DNA of 64,000 nucleotides from Candidatus Avelusimicrobium vaccinum (GTDB taxonomy: Bacteria > Elusimicrobiota > Elusimicrobia > Elusimicrobiales > Elusimicrobiaceae), in the NCBI GenBank assembly GCA_902794895.1, contig CADBIY010000002.1, positions 137,660 through 201,659 of the forward strand, written 5' to 3'. Positions 36,156-44,784 of this stretch are shown here, in pieces (the first letter of the stretch is position 1; each line of letters starts with the position of its first letter). Below the pieces are notes generated by a model. That model ran no database searches, was not told the DNA's origin, and worked only from the letters and a program-made list of their open reading frames with translations. Both the position numbers and the translations under genes were made by a program.

Positions 36156-36776
36156 ATGAAAAAAGTACTTGCATTTGCATTTGCCCTCGGCCTGGCGGCT
36201 TTGCCCAGCTTGGCCAATGCCGCTGAAGATTGCGGCTGCGCAGCCATGGATGTAACTTGTGTAAATAACTGCACATTATCTAAAATCAGCACGTTGCGCA
36301 AAAATATTGAAACCCAAAAAGCGAACGCTTCTTCCCGCGTAAAAAATGCGAAAGCCAAAGCAGCCGCGGCAAAACAATCTTCTCAAGACACCTCGGTAGC
36401 CGATGAAGCAAAAGCCAAAGTAGCCCAGGCTAAAGCGGATGCCAAAGCGGTGGCTAAAGCCAAAAAAGAAGAGGCTAAAGAAAATGCCAAACAAGCCAAG
36501 GCCGATGCTAAAGCCCAAGCCAAGGCCCAAAAGCAAGCCGCAAAAGAACGTGCTGCCCAAGCCAAAGCCGATGCCAAAGCCAAAAAAGAAGAGGCTAAAG
36601 CCCAAGCCAAAGCCCAAAAAGCAGCTTTAAAACAAGCAAAAGCAGATGCGAAAGCAAATGCTGCGGCCAAAAAGGCTGAAGCCAAAGCCAAAAAGGCTGA
36701 AGTAAAACAAGCGGCAAAAGATGCCAATAAAGCATTTAAAGAAGAAAAAGCCGCTTGGAAACAATTAGTTAAATAA
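36156..36776 (+). CDS. Periplasmic Lys/Ala-rich coiled-coil protein
   Basis: A 206-residue protein. Signal peptide MKKVLAFAFALGLAALPSLANA, then a short Cys-rich domain (DCGCAAMDVTCVNNC) and a long, almost uninterrupted Ala/Lys/Glu/Gln helix with repeats such as AQAKADAKAK. It is very basic. It could bind peptidoglycan, DNA or another envelope polymer, as TolA- and histone-like repeats do. AAGGAG precedes the ATG and a strong terminator follows. Confidence 0.75.
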   Translation: MKKVLAFAFALGLAALPSLANAAEDCGCAAMDVTCVNNCTLSKISTLRKNIETQKANASSRVKNAKAKAAAAKQSSQDTSVADEAKAKVAQAKADAKAVAKAKKEEAKENAKQAKADAKAQAKAQKQAAKERAAQAKADAKAKKEEAKAQAKAQKAALKQAKADAKANAAAKKAEAKAKKAEVKQAAKDANKAFKEEKAAWKQLVK

Positions 36777-36790
36777 ATTAAGTTACGAAT

Positions 36791-36826
36791 AAAACTCCCC
36801 CTGCGTGTGCAGGGGGAGTTTTATTT
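36791..36826 (+). terminator. Terminator of the coiled-coil protein gene
   Basis: AAAACTCCCCCTGC pairs with GCAGGGGGAGTTTT around a GTGT loop, a 14-bp stem. Confidence 0.9.
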
Positions 36827-36840
36827 GTAACAATATAAGC

Positions 36841-36863
36841 AGTGTATTAAGAAAACGAGTCAA
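36841..36863 (-). promoter_or_regulatory. Relic of a pilin promoter
   Basis: On the minus strand TTGACT and TACACT are only 11 nt apart, with flanks like those of the pilin promoter at 37560-37587. With such a spacer it should be dead. It may be the scar of a lost neighbouring pilin gene. Confidence 0.5.
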
Positions 36864-36899
36864 GGCCCTTATCTTTTCTGCCGATTTTAATTCAATGGA

Positions 36900-37523
36900 T
36901 TATCTGTAGCGTGTTAGACAACGGCAACTTCCGTTACAACCGGGGATCCAATTATCGTTTCCTATCCGTTGCTCGCATAAAAAATCTCCCTCATAATTGC
37001 TGTTCGCATACGAACAACATGTTTCCTTTCGGTCTGCATACCATTCTTGTAATACTACAAAGGCCCCTTGTTGCGCTTGCCCTTTCCAAGTAAGGGAACA
37101 AGATACCCCTTTGCGATTTTCAGCAACGGGTTTCCCCTGCGAATTTATCGGCGCTGTTAACTGACAATAATGATATTGATCTGTCAAAACTTCAATATCC
37201 AAATCGCTTAGGTCGTTCGCATAAACATTATTTTCTAAAAAATAAATCTCTTGAGCCTTTAAAATATTATCTGCATCAAGTTCAAGTTGTGTAAACCGGG
37301 ATTTGATGACTGCTTTTTGATATTGCGGCAAGGCAACACTTGCTAAAATTCCAATAATCAACACGACCACTAATAATTCAATGAGCGTAAATGCCGCATG
37401 GTTATTACATAAAGTCCTTCCGTACTTGATACGGAATCTCTCCGCTGTTAAACAGCAAGATCCCAAATCAAGTTTGGGATGACGACATACTTGGGCTAAC
37501 CGGCCTGTATTTTGATTTTTCAT
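36900..37523 (-). CDS. Type IV pilin with an unusually long leader
   Basis: A 207-residue protein. The start at 37523 has AAGGAG 5 nt upstream. The pilin signal is AAFTLIELLVVVLIIGIL, but it begins at about residue 44 instead of residue 6-10. The extra leader (RHPKLDLGSCC, ERFRIKYG) is the translation of a palindromic DNA element (37412-37486). After the helix come a YQKAVIKSRF stretch and a globular end with several Cys. The prepilin peptidase may still cut before Phe. A run of 12 A in its promoter spacer suggests phase variation. Confidence 0.85.
   Translation of the reverse strand: MKNQNTGRLAQVCRHPKLDLGSCCLTAERFRIKYGRTLCNNHAAFTLIELLVVVLIIGILASVALPQYQKAVIKSRFTQLELDADNILKAQEIYFLENNVYANDLSDLDIEVLTDQYHYCQLTAPINSQGKPVAENRKGVSCSLTWKGQAQQGAFVVLQEWYADRKETCCSYANSNYEGDFLCEQRIGNDNWIPGCNGSCRCLTRYR
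37412..37486. repeat. Palindromic element inside the pilin leader
   Basis: Three back-to-back hairpins: TTCCGTA/TACGGAA (37418-37436), GCTGTT/AACAGC (37444-37456) and ATCCCAAA/TTTGGGAT (37460-37480). The unit resembles protein-coding palindromic repeats known from Rickettsia and others. It is in frame with the pilin gene. Confidence 0.7.
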
Positions 37524-37559
37524 ACACACTCCTTGTTTTTAAATGGTAACAACAAGCGT

Positions 37560-37587
37560 AGTGTATCAAAAAAAAAAAAACAAGTCA
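37560..37587 (-). promoter_or_regulatory. Pilin promoter with a homopolymer spacer
   Basis: TTGACT (37582-37587) and TACACT (37560-37565) on the minus strand are 16 nt apart; 12 of these are a T run (A12 on the + strand, 37568-37579). Gain or loss of a base would change the spacing and thus the strength. Start codon 37 nt downstream. Confidence 0.75.
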
Positions 37588-37694
37588 AGACCCTCTCCGG
37601 TTTCCGCAGAACGCGACTGACGATTACCTGCCAAACTCTTTCACAGCAAACCGCAAATAGGATAAACAGGGAAAGTATCCAAACGAAAATCTAC

Positions 37695-38444
37695 TTATTT
37701 CCACAGTGTTTTGGCCGCCATATCATACATAATAATACTGGCCGCAGCAGAAGCATTTAAACTGTCAATTCCGTTTTGTTTTTGCGGAATAGAAATAATT
37801 TCATCACAATTTTCTGCTGTTTTTTCGCGGATTCCAAAACCTTCCGACCCAATTACCAGTACCGCCGGAGCGGCATACGTCATTTGGGTAATGGGTTTTC
37901 CGGCCATATCCGCACCGTAAATCCAGAATCCTTCTTCTTTTAAATCATTTAATGCCGCGGACAAATTGGCCACTTCTACAATGTTAATATTCTCAATAGC
38001 CCCGCAGGCCACCTTATAAACAGCCGGAGTAATGCCCACGGTCCGGCGGTGCGGCAAAATAATCGTGGAAAAGCCTAAACAGGCCGCACTGCGGATGATG
38101 GCCCCTAAATTTTGAGGGTCGGTCATCTCATCTACGGCAAGCCACAGTTCGTTTTTTCTGCCGTCGGCTTCATAAATAGCGTTGGAAAGTTTCATCAGTT
38201 TAATAGGCTGAATTTTAGCCATAACTCCCTGATGATTTGCCTGACGGGTTAAGCGGTCTAATGTTTTATTATCAATGCGGTCAATTTTAACATTGGCACG
38301 TTTGGCCAAACGGATGATTTCTTCCACCGCACGGTGCCCGGCCTTACTGTCCGATACAAACAACTGGGTAACGTTTCTTTTTTTACTGCGAAGTGCTTCT
38401 TGGACGGGGTGAATCCCGTAAATCATATCTAAATTTTCATTCAT
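37695..38444 (-). CDS. rlmB: 23S rRNA 2'-O-methyltransferase RlmB
   Basis: A 249-residue SpoU-family protein. It starts YGIHPVQEALRS, the N-terminal RNA-binding domain. The knotted methyltransferase part has DPQNLGAIIRSAACLG, VIGSEGFGI and NGIDSLNASAAASIIMYD. It methylates the ribose of G2251 (E. coli numbering). It follows pfkA by 9 nt in the ispH-pfkA-rlmB run. Confidence 0.9.
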   Translation of the reverse strand: MNENLDMIYGIHPVQEALRSKKRNVTQLFVSDSKAGHRAVEEIIRLAKRANVKIDRIDNKTLDRLTRQANHQGVMAKIQPIKLMKLSNAIYEADGRKNELWLAVDEMTDPQNLGAIIRSAACLGFSTIILPHRRTVGITPAVYKVACGAIENINIVEVANLSAALNDLKEEGFWIYGADMAGKPITQMTYAAPAVLVIGSEGFGIREKTAENCDEIISIPQKQNGIDSLNASAAASIIMYDMAAKTLWK

Positions 38445-38453
38445 ACGAACTCC

Positions 38454-39554
38454 TTATCCAATTACGGAAGAGCCAAAACTCATACCTACTTCCAGTGCAC
38501 TTTTCACTTCGGCTCCGTGGGGATCCACTCGTTTTAAATTTGCAATCGCATCGGCAATTTTAACTTCAGCCATTTTAAAATCGCGGAACGCCGCCATAAA
38601 TCCAAATTTTTCCTCCAGCACCATATCCAATGCTTTCGCACCGTATAAAGTAGATAACCAACGGTCAAAAGCGGTCGGCGTTCCGCCGCGTTGGGTATGA
38701 CCTAACACACACGCACGGGATTCTATCCCGGTTTTACTTTCAATCATAGCACTTAATTTATTGGCAATCCCGCCCAGACGGATTGCATCCGTGCTTCCGG
38801 CAACCGTGCGGGCAATGGCTTGTTCGCCTTGTTCATTTTGGGCACCTTCCGCCGCCACCACAATGCTAAATGTTTTTCCTTTGCTTTTACGGTTTAAAAT
38901 ATAGTTCACAATCACATCATCATTGTAGGGAATTTCGGGGATTAGCACAATATCTCCGCCGCCGGCAATCGCAGCGCGTAATGCGATCCACCCGGCATAC
39001 CGGCCCATGGTTTCTACAATCATCACCCGGTGATGACTTTGGGCCGTAGTGTGCAAACGGTCAATGGCCTCGGTAGCAATGGACAAAGCCGAATCAAAGC
39101 CGAATGTTTGGTCCGTGGCGGATAAATCGTTATCAATCGTTTTGGGAACCGCCACGATCGGCATACCTAATTCAACAAACTGCTGTGACATATGCAACGT
39201 TCCGTCTCCGCCGATGGTAATTAAAGTATCCAACTGGTTTTCCTTAAAATTATGCAAAGCAACACTCGATAAGTCTCGCGGATTGTCCGGCGTACCGAAC
39301 GGAGCCAATGTATATTTAAAGGGATTGGCTATATTACTGGAACCTAAAATAGTTCCTCCCAACGTTAAAATACCGGATACCGTCTGCGGTGTAATTTGAA
39401 TAAATTCATTGCGGACAAGTCCGTCAAAACCATTTTTAAAGCCTAACACTTCAATCCCACGCTGTAAGGCATTTTTGCTGACGGCACGTACCACCGCATT
39501 GAGGCCTGGGCAATCACCGCCCGCTGTTAAAATTCCGATTTTCTTAATACTCAT
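38454..39554 (-). CDS. pfkA: 6-phosphofructokinase
   Basis: A 366-residue protein. GGDCPGLNAVVRAV and GGDGTLHMS form the nucleotide site; PKTIDNDLSATDQTFG holds the catalytic TIDND. The Gly in GGDG fits ATP use, while the Lys in PKTIDND is typical of pyrophosphate-linked and group III enzymes. The phosphate donor is therefore unclear. Its start lies inside the end of ispH (11 nt overlap). Confidence 0.9.
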   Translation of the reverse strand: MSIKKIGILTAGGDCPGLNAVVRAVSKNALQRGIEVLGFKNGFDGLVRNEFIQITPQTVSGILTLGGTILGSSNIANPFKYTLAPFGTPDNPRDLSSVALHNFKENQLDTLITIGGDGTLHMSQQFVELGMPIVAVPKTIDNDLSATDQTFGFDSALSIATEAIDRLHTTAQSHHRVMIVETMGRYAGWIALRAAIAGGGDIVLIPEIPYNDDVIVNYILNRKSKGKTFSIVVAAEGAQNEQGEQAIARTVAGSTDAIRLGGIANKLSAMIESKTGIESRACVLGHTQRGGTPTAFDRWLSTLYGAKALDMVLEEKFGFMAAFRDFKMAEVKIADAIANLKRVDPHGAEVKSALEVGMSFGSSVIG

Positions 39555-40431
39555 TGGTTTCTCCTTCGTTTGGTTGGGCGCGTAACTGCTTCACCCGGGC
39601 CGCCACCCTTTCGATTACCCAATCCGGGGTAGATGCTCCGGCTGTAATAAAAATACGCGGAGATTGTTTGATCAAGTCTTCGTTCAGTTCTGCTTCCGTT
39701 TCCACATGCTGAACGGACGGCGCAAGCCCTTTGCATAACAGAGCCAGCCTCGTAGTGTTTGCACTGTGTTTTCCCCCCACCACAATCACTAAATCCGCAT
39801 GTTGCGCCTGTTCAATTGTTTCTTTTTGGCGGTCTTTAGTCGGTTGGCAAATGGTGTTGGAAATTTGGCATACCCCTGCGCGTTTTTGAATAGTCTCTGC
39901 TGTGGCGTAAAACACACTTTCTTTCTGTGTGGTTTGGGACACTACGTTGACTTTATCAAAATAGGGCAATTTTTCTGCTTCTTCCGGGCCGGACACCACC
40001 GTGCCTTTCCCATGGGTATACCCCATCAAACCAATCACTTCCGCATGATCCCCCTCTCCCACAATAACCGTATGGTATCCCTGGCTTGCAAACTGTTCAA
40101 TAATATTTTGGGCATGTTTTACCAATGGGCAAGTGGCATCCACCACTTCCATTCCATATGATTGGATTTGCTTTTGAAAATCCGGTGTAATCCCGTGAGC
40201 ACGAATCACCAATACGCCGGATTTGTCTGATGCATGATCCGGGGTATCAATAGCGGTAATTTGCTTTGCGGCCAACATATCCGTTACTTGCTTATTATGA
40301 ATTAACGGCCCGATCGTATAGACCGGCTTTTTTCCGTCAGCTTCTAATTCAAGCACGCGGTCAATCGCCCGTTTGACACCGGGACAAAATCCGGCACATT
40401 TAGCAACAATTACATCCGCATTTTTTTCCAT
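39544..40431 (-). CDS. ispH: 4-hydroxy-3-methylbut-2-enyl diphosphate reductase
   Basis: A 295-residue protein; last step of the MEP isoprenoid pathway. The three Cys that hold the [4Fe-4S] cluster are in CAGFCPGVKRA, DATCPLVKHA and NTICQPTKDRQ. The full set of active-site residues (including the ATCP and SNT-type loops) is there. Overlaps pfkA by 11 nt. Confidence 0.95.
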   Translation of the reverse strand: MEKNADVIVAKCAGFCPGVKRAIDRVLELEADGKKPVYTIGPLIHNKQVTDMLAAKQITAIDTPDHASDKSGVLVIRAHGITPDFQKQIQSYGMEVVDATCPLVKHAQNIIEQFASQGYHTVIVGEGDHAEVIGLMGYTHGKGTVVSGPEEAEKLPYFDKVNVVSQTTQKESVFYATAETIQKRAGVCQISNTICQPTKDRQKETIEQAQHADLVIVVGGKHSANTTRLALLCKGLAPSVQHVETEAELNEDLIKQSPRIFITAGASTPDWVIERVAARVKQLRAQPNEGETNEY

Positions 40432-40579
40432 AAAAATATTATAGAAAATTACCTTGTACCGAATCCATACAGTACGGCTTTTTCTCCGGGTCTGTGCAGT
40501 AAACTTTTAGAATCCCTTGCATAGGTCACTTTAGGAAAGTTATACTTATTTTATACACTATCTCAAAGGGACATATCGT

Positions 40580-42826
40580 ATGATCGACTATAAAAAAAAG
40601 GAATTTAAACGAACATTTATTTGTATCTTAACCACCGTATTACTACTGGCAGGAGGTTCCCTTATTTACTGGTGGGAAGTTAGTCACCGATTACGGGAGG
40701 ACGTTCGCGTAATTTTAGATGCCGCCGGGAAAGAACTGGCCGGCAATATTAATAGAGTTCTAACTACGCAACAGCGCATCTTAACCACCTTAGCAGTTTC
40801 TTTAAAAGATGATCCAATCCTTCAAGATTCTAAACAATTATCTTCGTATTTGGCCGATCAAAACGGACATAGTTCCTTTGCGTTAACCGGATATCAATTT
40901 GAAGATGGCCGAACTGTTTTCTCCAATGGAGAAAAGCAAGATTTTTTTCTATCCCCCCAACTCGTAGAAACGATTAAGAAAACGCCCCTACTGCTGGTGC
41001 ATCAAACCCATCATCCTTTTGAAGCCGGACAACAATATTTTCTGTTGGCAACCTCTGTTTGGAATAAACATCAACCTTGGGGCGTTGTATTTGCATTACA
41101 ACCAATTTCTTCCTACCAACAAGCCTTAGGGGATTTAGTGCTTACCGATATTAGTTTATCGTTACTGATTGATCAACAAGGCAATGTGATTGTTTCCCAT
41201 CCGCAAGGCGCAGAACCGAATATGTTTCAAGTGATTGCACAAGCCCAGCCGGATAAAATGTTCCCGGTGGAAAAAATGCGTCACAACATTCATCAAGGCA
41301 AAGAAGGGATTTTTAGTTATTATTTCCAAGGGAAACAACGCTTTTTGTCTTACTATCCCGTGGGATATAATCAATGGTATGCGGTAGCCATTTTACCGGC
41401 AATTTCTATAGCAAAAGAAATCAAATCGCTCGTATTTCTTTCTTTTGTATTATGTTTAGCCATTATTGTAGCATTTAGTTTACTGCTGGTATTTATTTTA
41501 CGTATGCAACACCAAAACTCAAAAGCGTTGTATAAAATGGGTTTTATCGATTCTCTGACCGAAAATGACAACCTCAGCGCTTTTCAGTTAAAACTTCCAA
41601 CACTCCTCTCCTCTCTTCGAGCAAAACAACAGTTGGCTGCTATGCTGCTTGTGAATATTAACCGCTTTAAAGCATTAAATGATATCTACGGATTTGAACA
41701 GGGCGATCAGGTGCTCGTCCAAATGGCAAACAACTTAAAGGGAGAACTGCACGCTGGGGAATTACTTTGCCGAAGCGGAGCAGACCGCTTTCTGTTATTA
41801 TTGGTCTGTTCCAACCGCGAAGAATTGGCAGAGCGTGTTGAGCAACTTGTTACAAAATTGGAAAAAAGTTGCCAACTTGGCCAAGAAATATTGCCGCTCT
41901 CCCTCTCCTGTGGAATTTATGTAATTGAAGAAGAAACTCCGTTTTACATTATGATGGACCGTACTAAATTAGCATTAGATACGGCTAAACAACGCGCTGG
42001 CACACGCTATGCCTTCTATGATCGTGAATATTTGCAAAAAATTGTAACTGAAAAACGTATAGAAAGCAGTATGGAAACGGCTTTGGCAGACAAACAATTC
42101 AAGGTGTTCTTACAACCGAAGTACAGTTTTCAAACCGGTCGCATGGTAGGGGCAGAAGCACTCGTTCGTTGGATTCATCCGACACAAGGAATGATTCGTC
42201 CGGATTGGTTTATTCCCGTGTTTGAAAAAAATGGATTTATTTTAAAATTGGATCATTATATTTGGAAAGAAGTAGTGGCTTTCTTAAAAAAACGTCAAGA
42301 ACAGGGACGGCACGTGGTACCTATAGGCGTAAACTTTTCCAGGCTACATTTAGACGACCCTCAATTTATAGAATCGATTTCCGCCGCCGCCCGAAATGCC
42401 GGGGTAGAAACCAAATGGTTAGAAGTGGAATTGACCGAAAGTGTCGTGTTTGGAAATACAAAGCGAATGCAACAAGTTCTCGGGGGATTACACGCTCACG
42501 GATTTTCTGTTGCTATGGACGATTTTGGAGCCGGATATTCTTCGCTCAATGTGCTAAAGGATTTAGATTTTGATTGCGTGAAACTGGACAAGGAATTCTT
42601 AGCCCGCGGAGAAGCAAATCCCCGCATGCGCCAAGTGATTTCAGGGCTCGTAAAAATGATTAAAGAGTTAGGAAGTAAAATTGTAGCCGAAGGCGTAGAA
42701 ACGGAGAACCAGGCAAAATTTCTGCGGGATATTGGCTGTGATACCGCACAAGGTTTTCTATATTCACGTCCACTCCCGCTAGAAGATTTCGTGAAGAAAC
42801 TAGAGGAAGAAAATCCCCAGAACTGA
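40580..42826 (+). CDS. Membrane c-di-GMP phosphodiesterase: sensor, degenerate GGDEF, active EAL
   Basis: A 748-residue protein. One N-terminal membrane helix, a periplasmic dCache-like sensor (about 35-280), a second helix (about 285-308), then GGDEF and EAL domains. The GGDEF motif reads SGADRF, so it should not make c-di-GMP. EAL residues are intact: EALVRW, NFSRLH, ELTES, DDFGAGYSS, KLDKEF, AEGVE and QGFLYSRP. It should degrade c-di-GMP in response to an outside signal. Paralogue at 58329. Confidence 0.9.
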   Translation: MIDYKKKEFKRTFICILTTVLLLAGGSLIYWWEVSHRLREDVRVILDAAGKELAGNINRVLTTQQRILTTLAVSLKDDPILQDSKQLSSYLADQNGHSSFALTGYQFEDGRTVFSNGEKQDFFLSPQLVETIKKTPLLLVHQTHHPFEAGQQYFLLATSVWNKHQPWGVVFALQPISSYQQALGDLVLTDISLSLLIDQQGNVIVSHPQGAEPNMFQVIAQAQPDKMFPVEKMRHNIHQGKEGIFSYYFQGKQRFLSYYPVGYNQWYAVAILPAISIAKEIKSLVFLSFVLCLAIIVAFSLLLVFILRMQHQNSKALYKMGFIDSLTENDNLSAFQLKLPTLLSSLRAKQQLAAMLLVNINRFKALNDIYGFEQGDQVLVQMANNLKGELHAGELLCRSGADRFLLLLVCSNREELAERVEQLVTKLEKSCQLGQEILPLSLSCGIYVIEEETPFYIMMDRTKLALDTAKQRAGTRYAFYDREYLQKIVTEKRIESSMETALADKQFKVFLQPKYSFQTGRMVGAEALVRWIHPTQGMIRPDWFIPVFEKNGFILKLDHYIWKEVVAFLKKRQEQGRHVVPIGVNFSRLHLDDPQFIESISAAARNAGVETKWLEVELTESVVFGNTKRMQQVLGGLHAHGFSVAMDDFGAGYSSLNVLKDLDFDCVKLDKEFLARGEANPRMRQVISGLVKMIKELGSKIVAEGVETENQAKFLRDIGCDTAQGFLYSRPLPLEDFVKKLEEENPQN

Positions 42827-42838
42827 AAAGTTCTGGGG
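42815..42838 (+). terminator. 10-bp hairpin at the end of the EAL gene, without T tract
   Basis: CCCCAGAACT and AGTTCTGGGG pair around GAAA, overlapping the stop codon. No T run follows; the island probably begins just after it and may have replaced the tail. Confidence 0.55.
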
Positions 42839-42840
42839 AT

Positions 42841-43062
42841 CAGATATGGGGTCGGTCTTCAATTTTAATTCAAACTAAATCGCCCGTAAAATCTCCAAAA
42901 ACAGATTACCAAATCCTACGCAAGCATTGGAAAAATTTATTCTTCGGCGATAAAAATAAAGAATCTACCGATAAGAATACCGTTTTTATTGTAAATGGCT
43001 TTTGGAACGAGCTGCAAACAATGAAAGAGGTATATTTAGCTGGAAAAGAGTATTTTGTATAG
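42841..43062 (+). pseudogene. C-terminal remnant of an unknown gene
   Basis: An open frame without start or ribosome site but with protein-like codons: it holds TDYQILRKHWKNLFFG, TVFIVNGFWNELQ and ends VYLAGKEYFV. It looks like the 3' end of a gene cut by insertion of the island or by deletion. Family not recognised. Confidence 0.45.
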
Positions 43063-43082
43063 GAGAAAATACGTAGTATTTA

Positions 43083-43109
43083 TCTCCCCACCTTGATTTC
43101 AAGGGGAGA
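43083..43109. repeat. Hairpin downstream of the retron RT gene
   Basis: TCTCC, CCTTGA, TCAAGG and GGAGA form an 11-bp stem with a 3-nt bulge. GGGGAGA recurs in two 12-bp repeats upstream of the retron small gene (44703 and 44753). No T tract, so it is only a possible end of the transcript. Confidence 0.45.
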
Positions 43110-43220
43110 AAATAAAATTTAGATTTAACTTATATTTAGCATATAAGTATATAAATATTTAAAAAATAAGATAGTAATATCCAAGATGCTAACAAAAGGC
43201 AAATATTAAAGTTAATAAAA

Positions 43221-44203
43221 TTACTTAATAAGTAAATCCTGTTTACTATTCTTTCTTACTAGCAACTTATTTTTTAATATCTTTTTGACTTTACCGCGTA
43301 ATGGAAGGAAAGTATCGGGGGATTGTAAATGAGTCGCGGCTATTTTCCCATTTAGGGCACGTAATTGATGTAGGGTAAAAGAAGCCAATTTTTTATTATT
43401 CACCATATTACTGATATCTCGCCGAAGTTTATTAGTCGGAGCTAGTTGGTGTTTGGGTGTGATACAGTTTCCAGTAACGACCTTATAATGTTGAGGACCG
43501 TAATGTTTGATTTTCGATAATTTAAGCGAAAGTCCAACACTTTTAAGGCGGTTGTTAATGTTATTAATTATTCTGGAAGGAATAGGACGGTTAAAAGAAA
43601 GTGTCAAATCGTCCACATATAAGGTCATGGTCATTCCCATTTGCGTAACATAATCGGAAATATTATTAAAGGTCTGATAGTATGCCCAAAAAGCCACTAT
43701 TTGGCTGCATGGCGAACCAGTTGGTTAAAATATCGTCCTGTTTTTATATCGTTATACATTATAAGTTCTGTCAAAAGATAAGCCACATCTTCCGATGTGT
43801 TAAACGTATATAAGAACATTTGATATACACGCTCACGCGCAACATGTTTATAAAATTTTTCAATATCTACGCAACTGACGAAATCAGCATCAACATGAGG
43901 TCGTGCATTATCCGTTATATTTTTACCTTTTTGACCCGATATTAACCAAGTTGGAACTTCTGTACGCATAAACAAGTTCTTAATTCGTCCATGTAGCACC
44001 TTTAATATTTTTGTAGGTTCCTCAACTTGGCGACGCTTACCTTTTTGGTTAAGCATAAATACATGATAATATTCGTCCGGGTGTTTTTTAAGAGTTGCAA
44101 CCATAGCTTTAATTTCAGCAATAGATAAACCCAACAGTTTTGCTAAGGTTTTTTTAGCCTGCAAGCAGAAAAACGGAGAATAAGCAATAGGTTTAGGGGT
44201 CAT
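43221..44203 (-). pseudogene. Retron reverse transcriptase split by a frameshift
   Basis: Two frames together make one retron RT of about 327 residues. The first (43697-44203) has the retron hallmark NAxxH (DNARPHV) and VDIEKFYKHV with the first catalytic Asp. The second (from about 43723 down to 43221) has PTGSPCSQI, the catalytic pair in YVDDLTLSF (usual YADD) and the retron VTG motif (VVTGN). The shift is at TATTTTAACC near 43723-43732, where one base appears lost. It could be a sequence error, a decayed gene or an unusual expression mode. Its ATG overlaps the HTH stop (ATGA). Confidence 0.85.
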
Positions 44204-44493
44204 TTAGCTGTTTTAAAGCTCTCTAACGTTTTTAAAAATTTTAAGATGTTGTTACGCAACGCAGCTTTTGTTTTGCTATCTGTTTGAATGTTTTCCGAGA
44301 AGAACAAAATAGCTGATTCTGTTGTTTTGAAAGCTACAGCATACTTATGAATTACGTCTAATGAGGGGTTTTTCTTTCCAGACTCAATTTCGGAAAGATA
44401 ACCAATAGATATCTTCGTCTGTTCAGATAATTCCGAAAGCGTCATATCGTTAAAAACGCGGATAAGCCGTAAGGCTTGGTTTAATTTGTTCAT
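44200..44493 (-). CDS. XRE-family HTH protein of the retron operon
   Basis: A 97-residue protein. The helix-turn-helix is MTLSELSEQTKISIGYLSEIESGKK in the Cro/XRE manner (about residues 17-41), followed by a helical tail. Its stop overlaps the RT start by 4 nt, so the two are coupled. Some retron types carry an XRE-like accessory gene; it may be the effector's regulator or the toxin neutraliser. Confidence 0.85.
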   Translation of the reverse strand: MNKLNQALRLIRVFNDMTLSELSEQTKISIGYLSEIESGKKNPSLDVIHKYAVAFKTTESAILFFSENIQTDSKTKAALRNNILKFLKTLESFKTAK

Positions 44494-44522
44494 AATAAAA
44501 ATAATCTAGGATATTACGTTGT

Positions 44523-44648
44523 CTATTTTTTGTAACACCATTCAATAAACGTTAATATAACTCTTATTGTTATGCGCCAAACGGCGGGGTCACTTAAAAT
44601 AGCCTTTACATACTTATTCAGTTTTGATAATGTCTTTTTTTTAGACAT
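44523..44648 (-). CDS. 41-residue protein in the retron operon
   Basis: AAGGAG precedes the ATG by 6 nt. The product starts MSKKKTLSKLNKYVKAIL and has a hydrophobic second half (VWRITIRVILTFIEW) ending in KK. It lies between the putative msr-msd and the HTH gene. A short peptide with a membrane-like segment in such a position could be a toxic effector. Not recognised in any family. Confidence 0.65.
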   Translation of the reverse strand: MSKKKTLSKLNKYVKAILSDPAVWRITIRVILTFIEWCYKK

Positions 44649-44784
44649 ACAACTCTCCTTGACCACATAATTTTATCTCGCTTTGCAAGATGCGTGGTTG
44701 TTCTCCCCATGAGAGTTTAGGTCCTATGTAAATTCAACGCAATATCCTAAAGTGTTCTCCCCATAAACAGATAAATATAAATTA

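Noticed and set aside
36276-36727. Antisense frames over the Lys/Ala-rich gene
   Set aside because: They result from the biased codons of the repeats on the other strand.
42841-43220. Left attachment site as a copy of the tRNA-His 3' end
   Set aside because: No stretch matching the tRNA end was found there, so the left end stays open.
43710-43740. Programmed ribosomal frameshift in the RT gene
   Set aside because: No usable slippery heptamer is present, and a TAA precedes the conserved motif in the needed frame.
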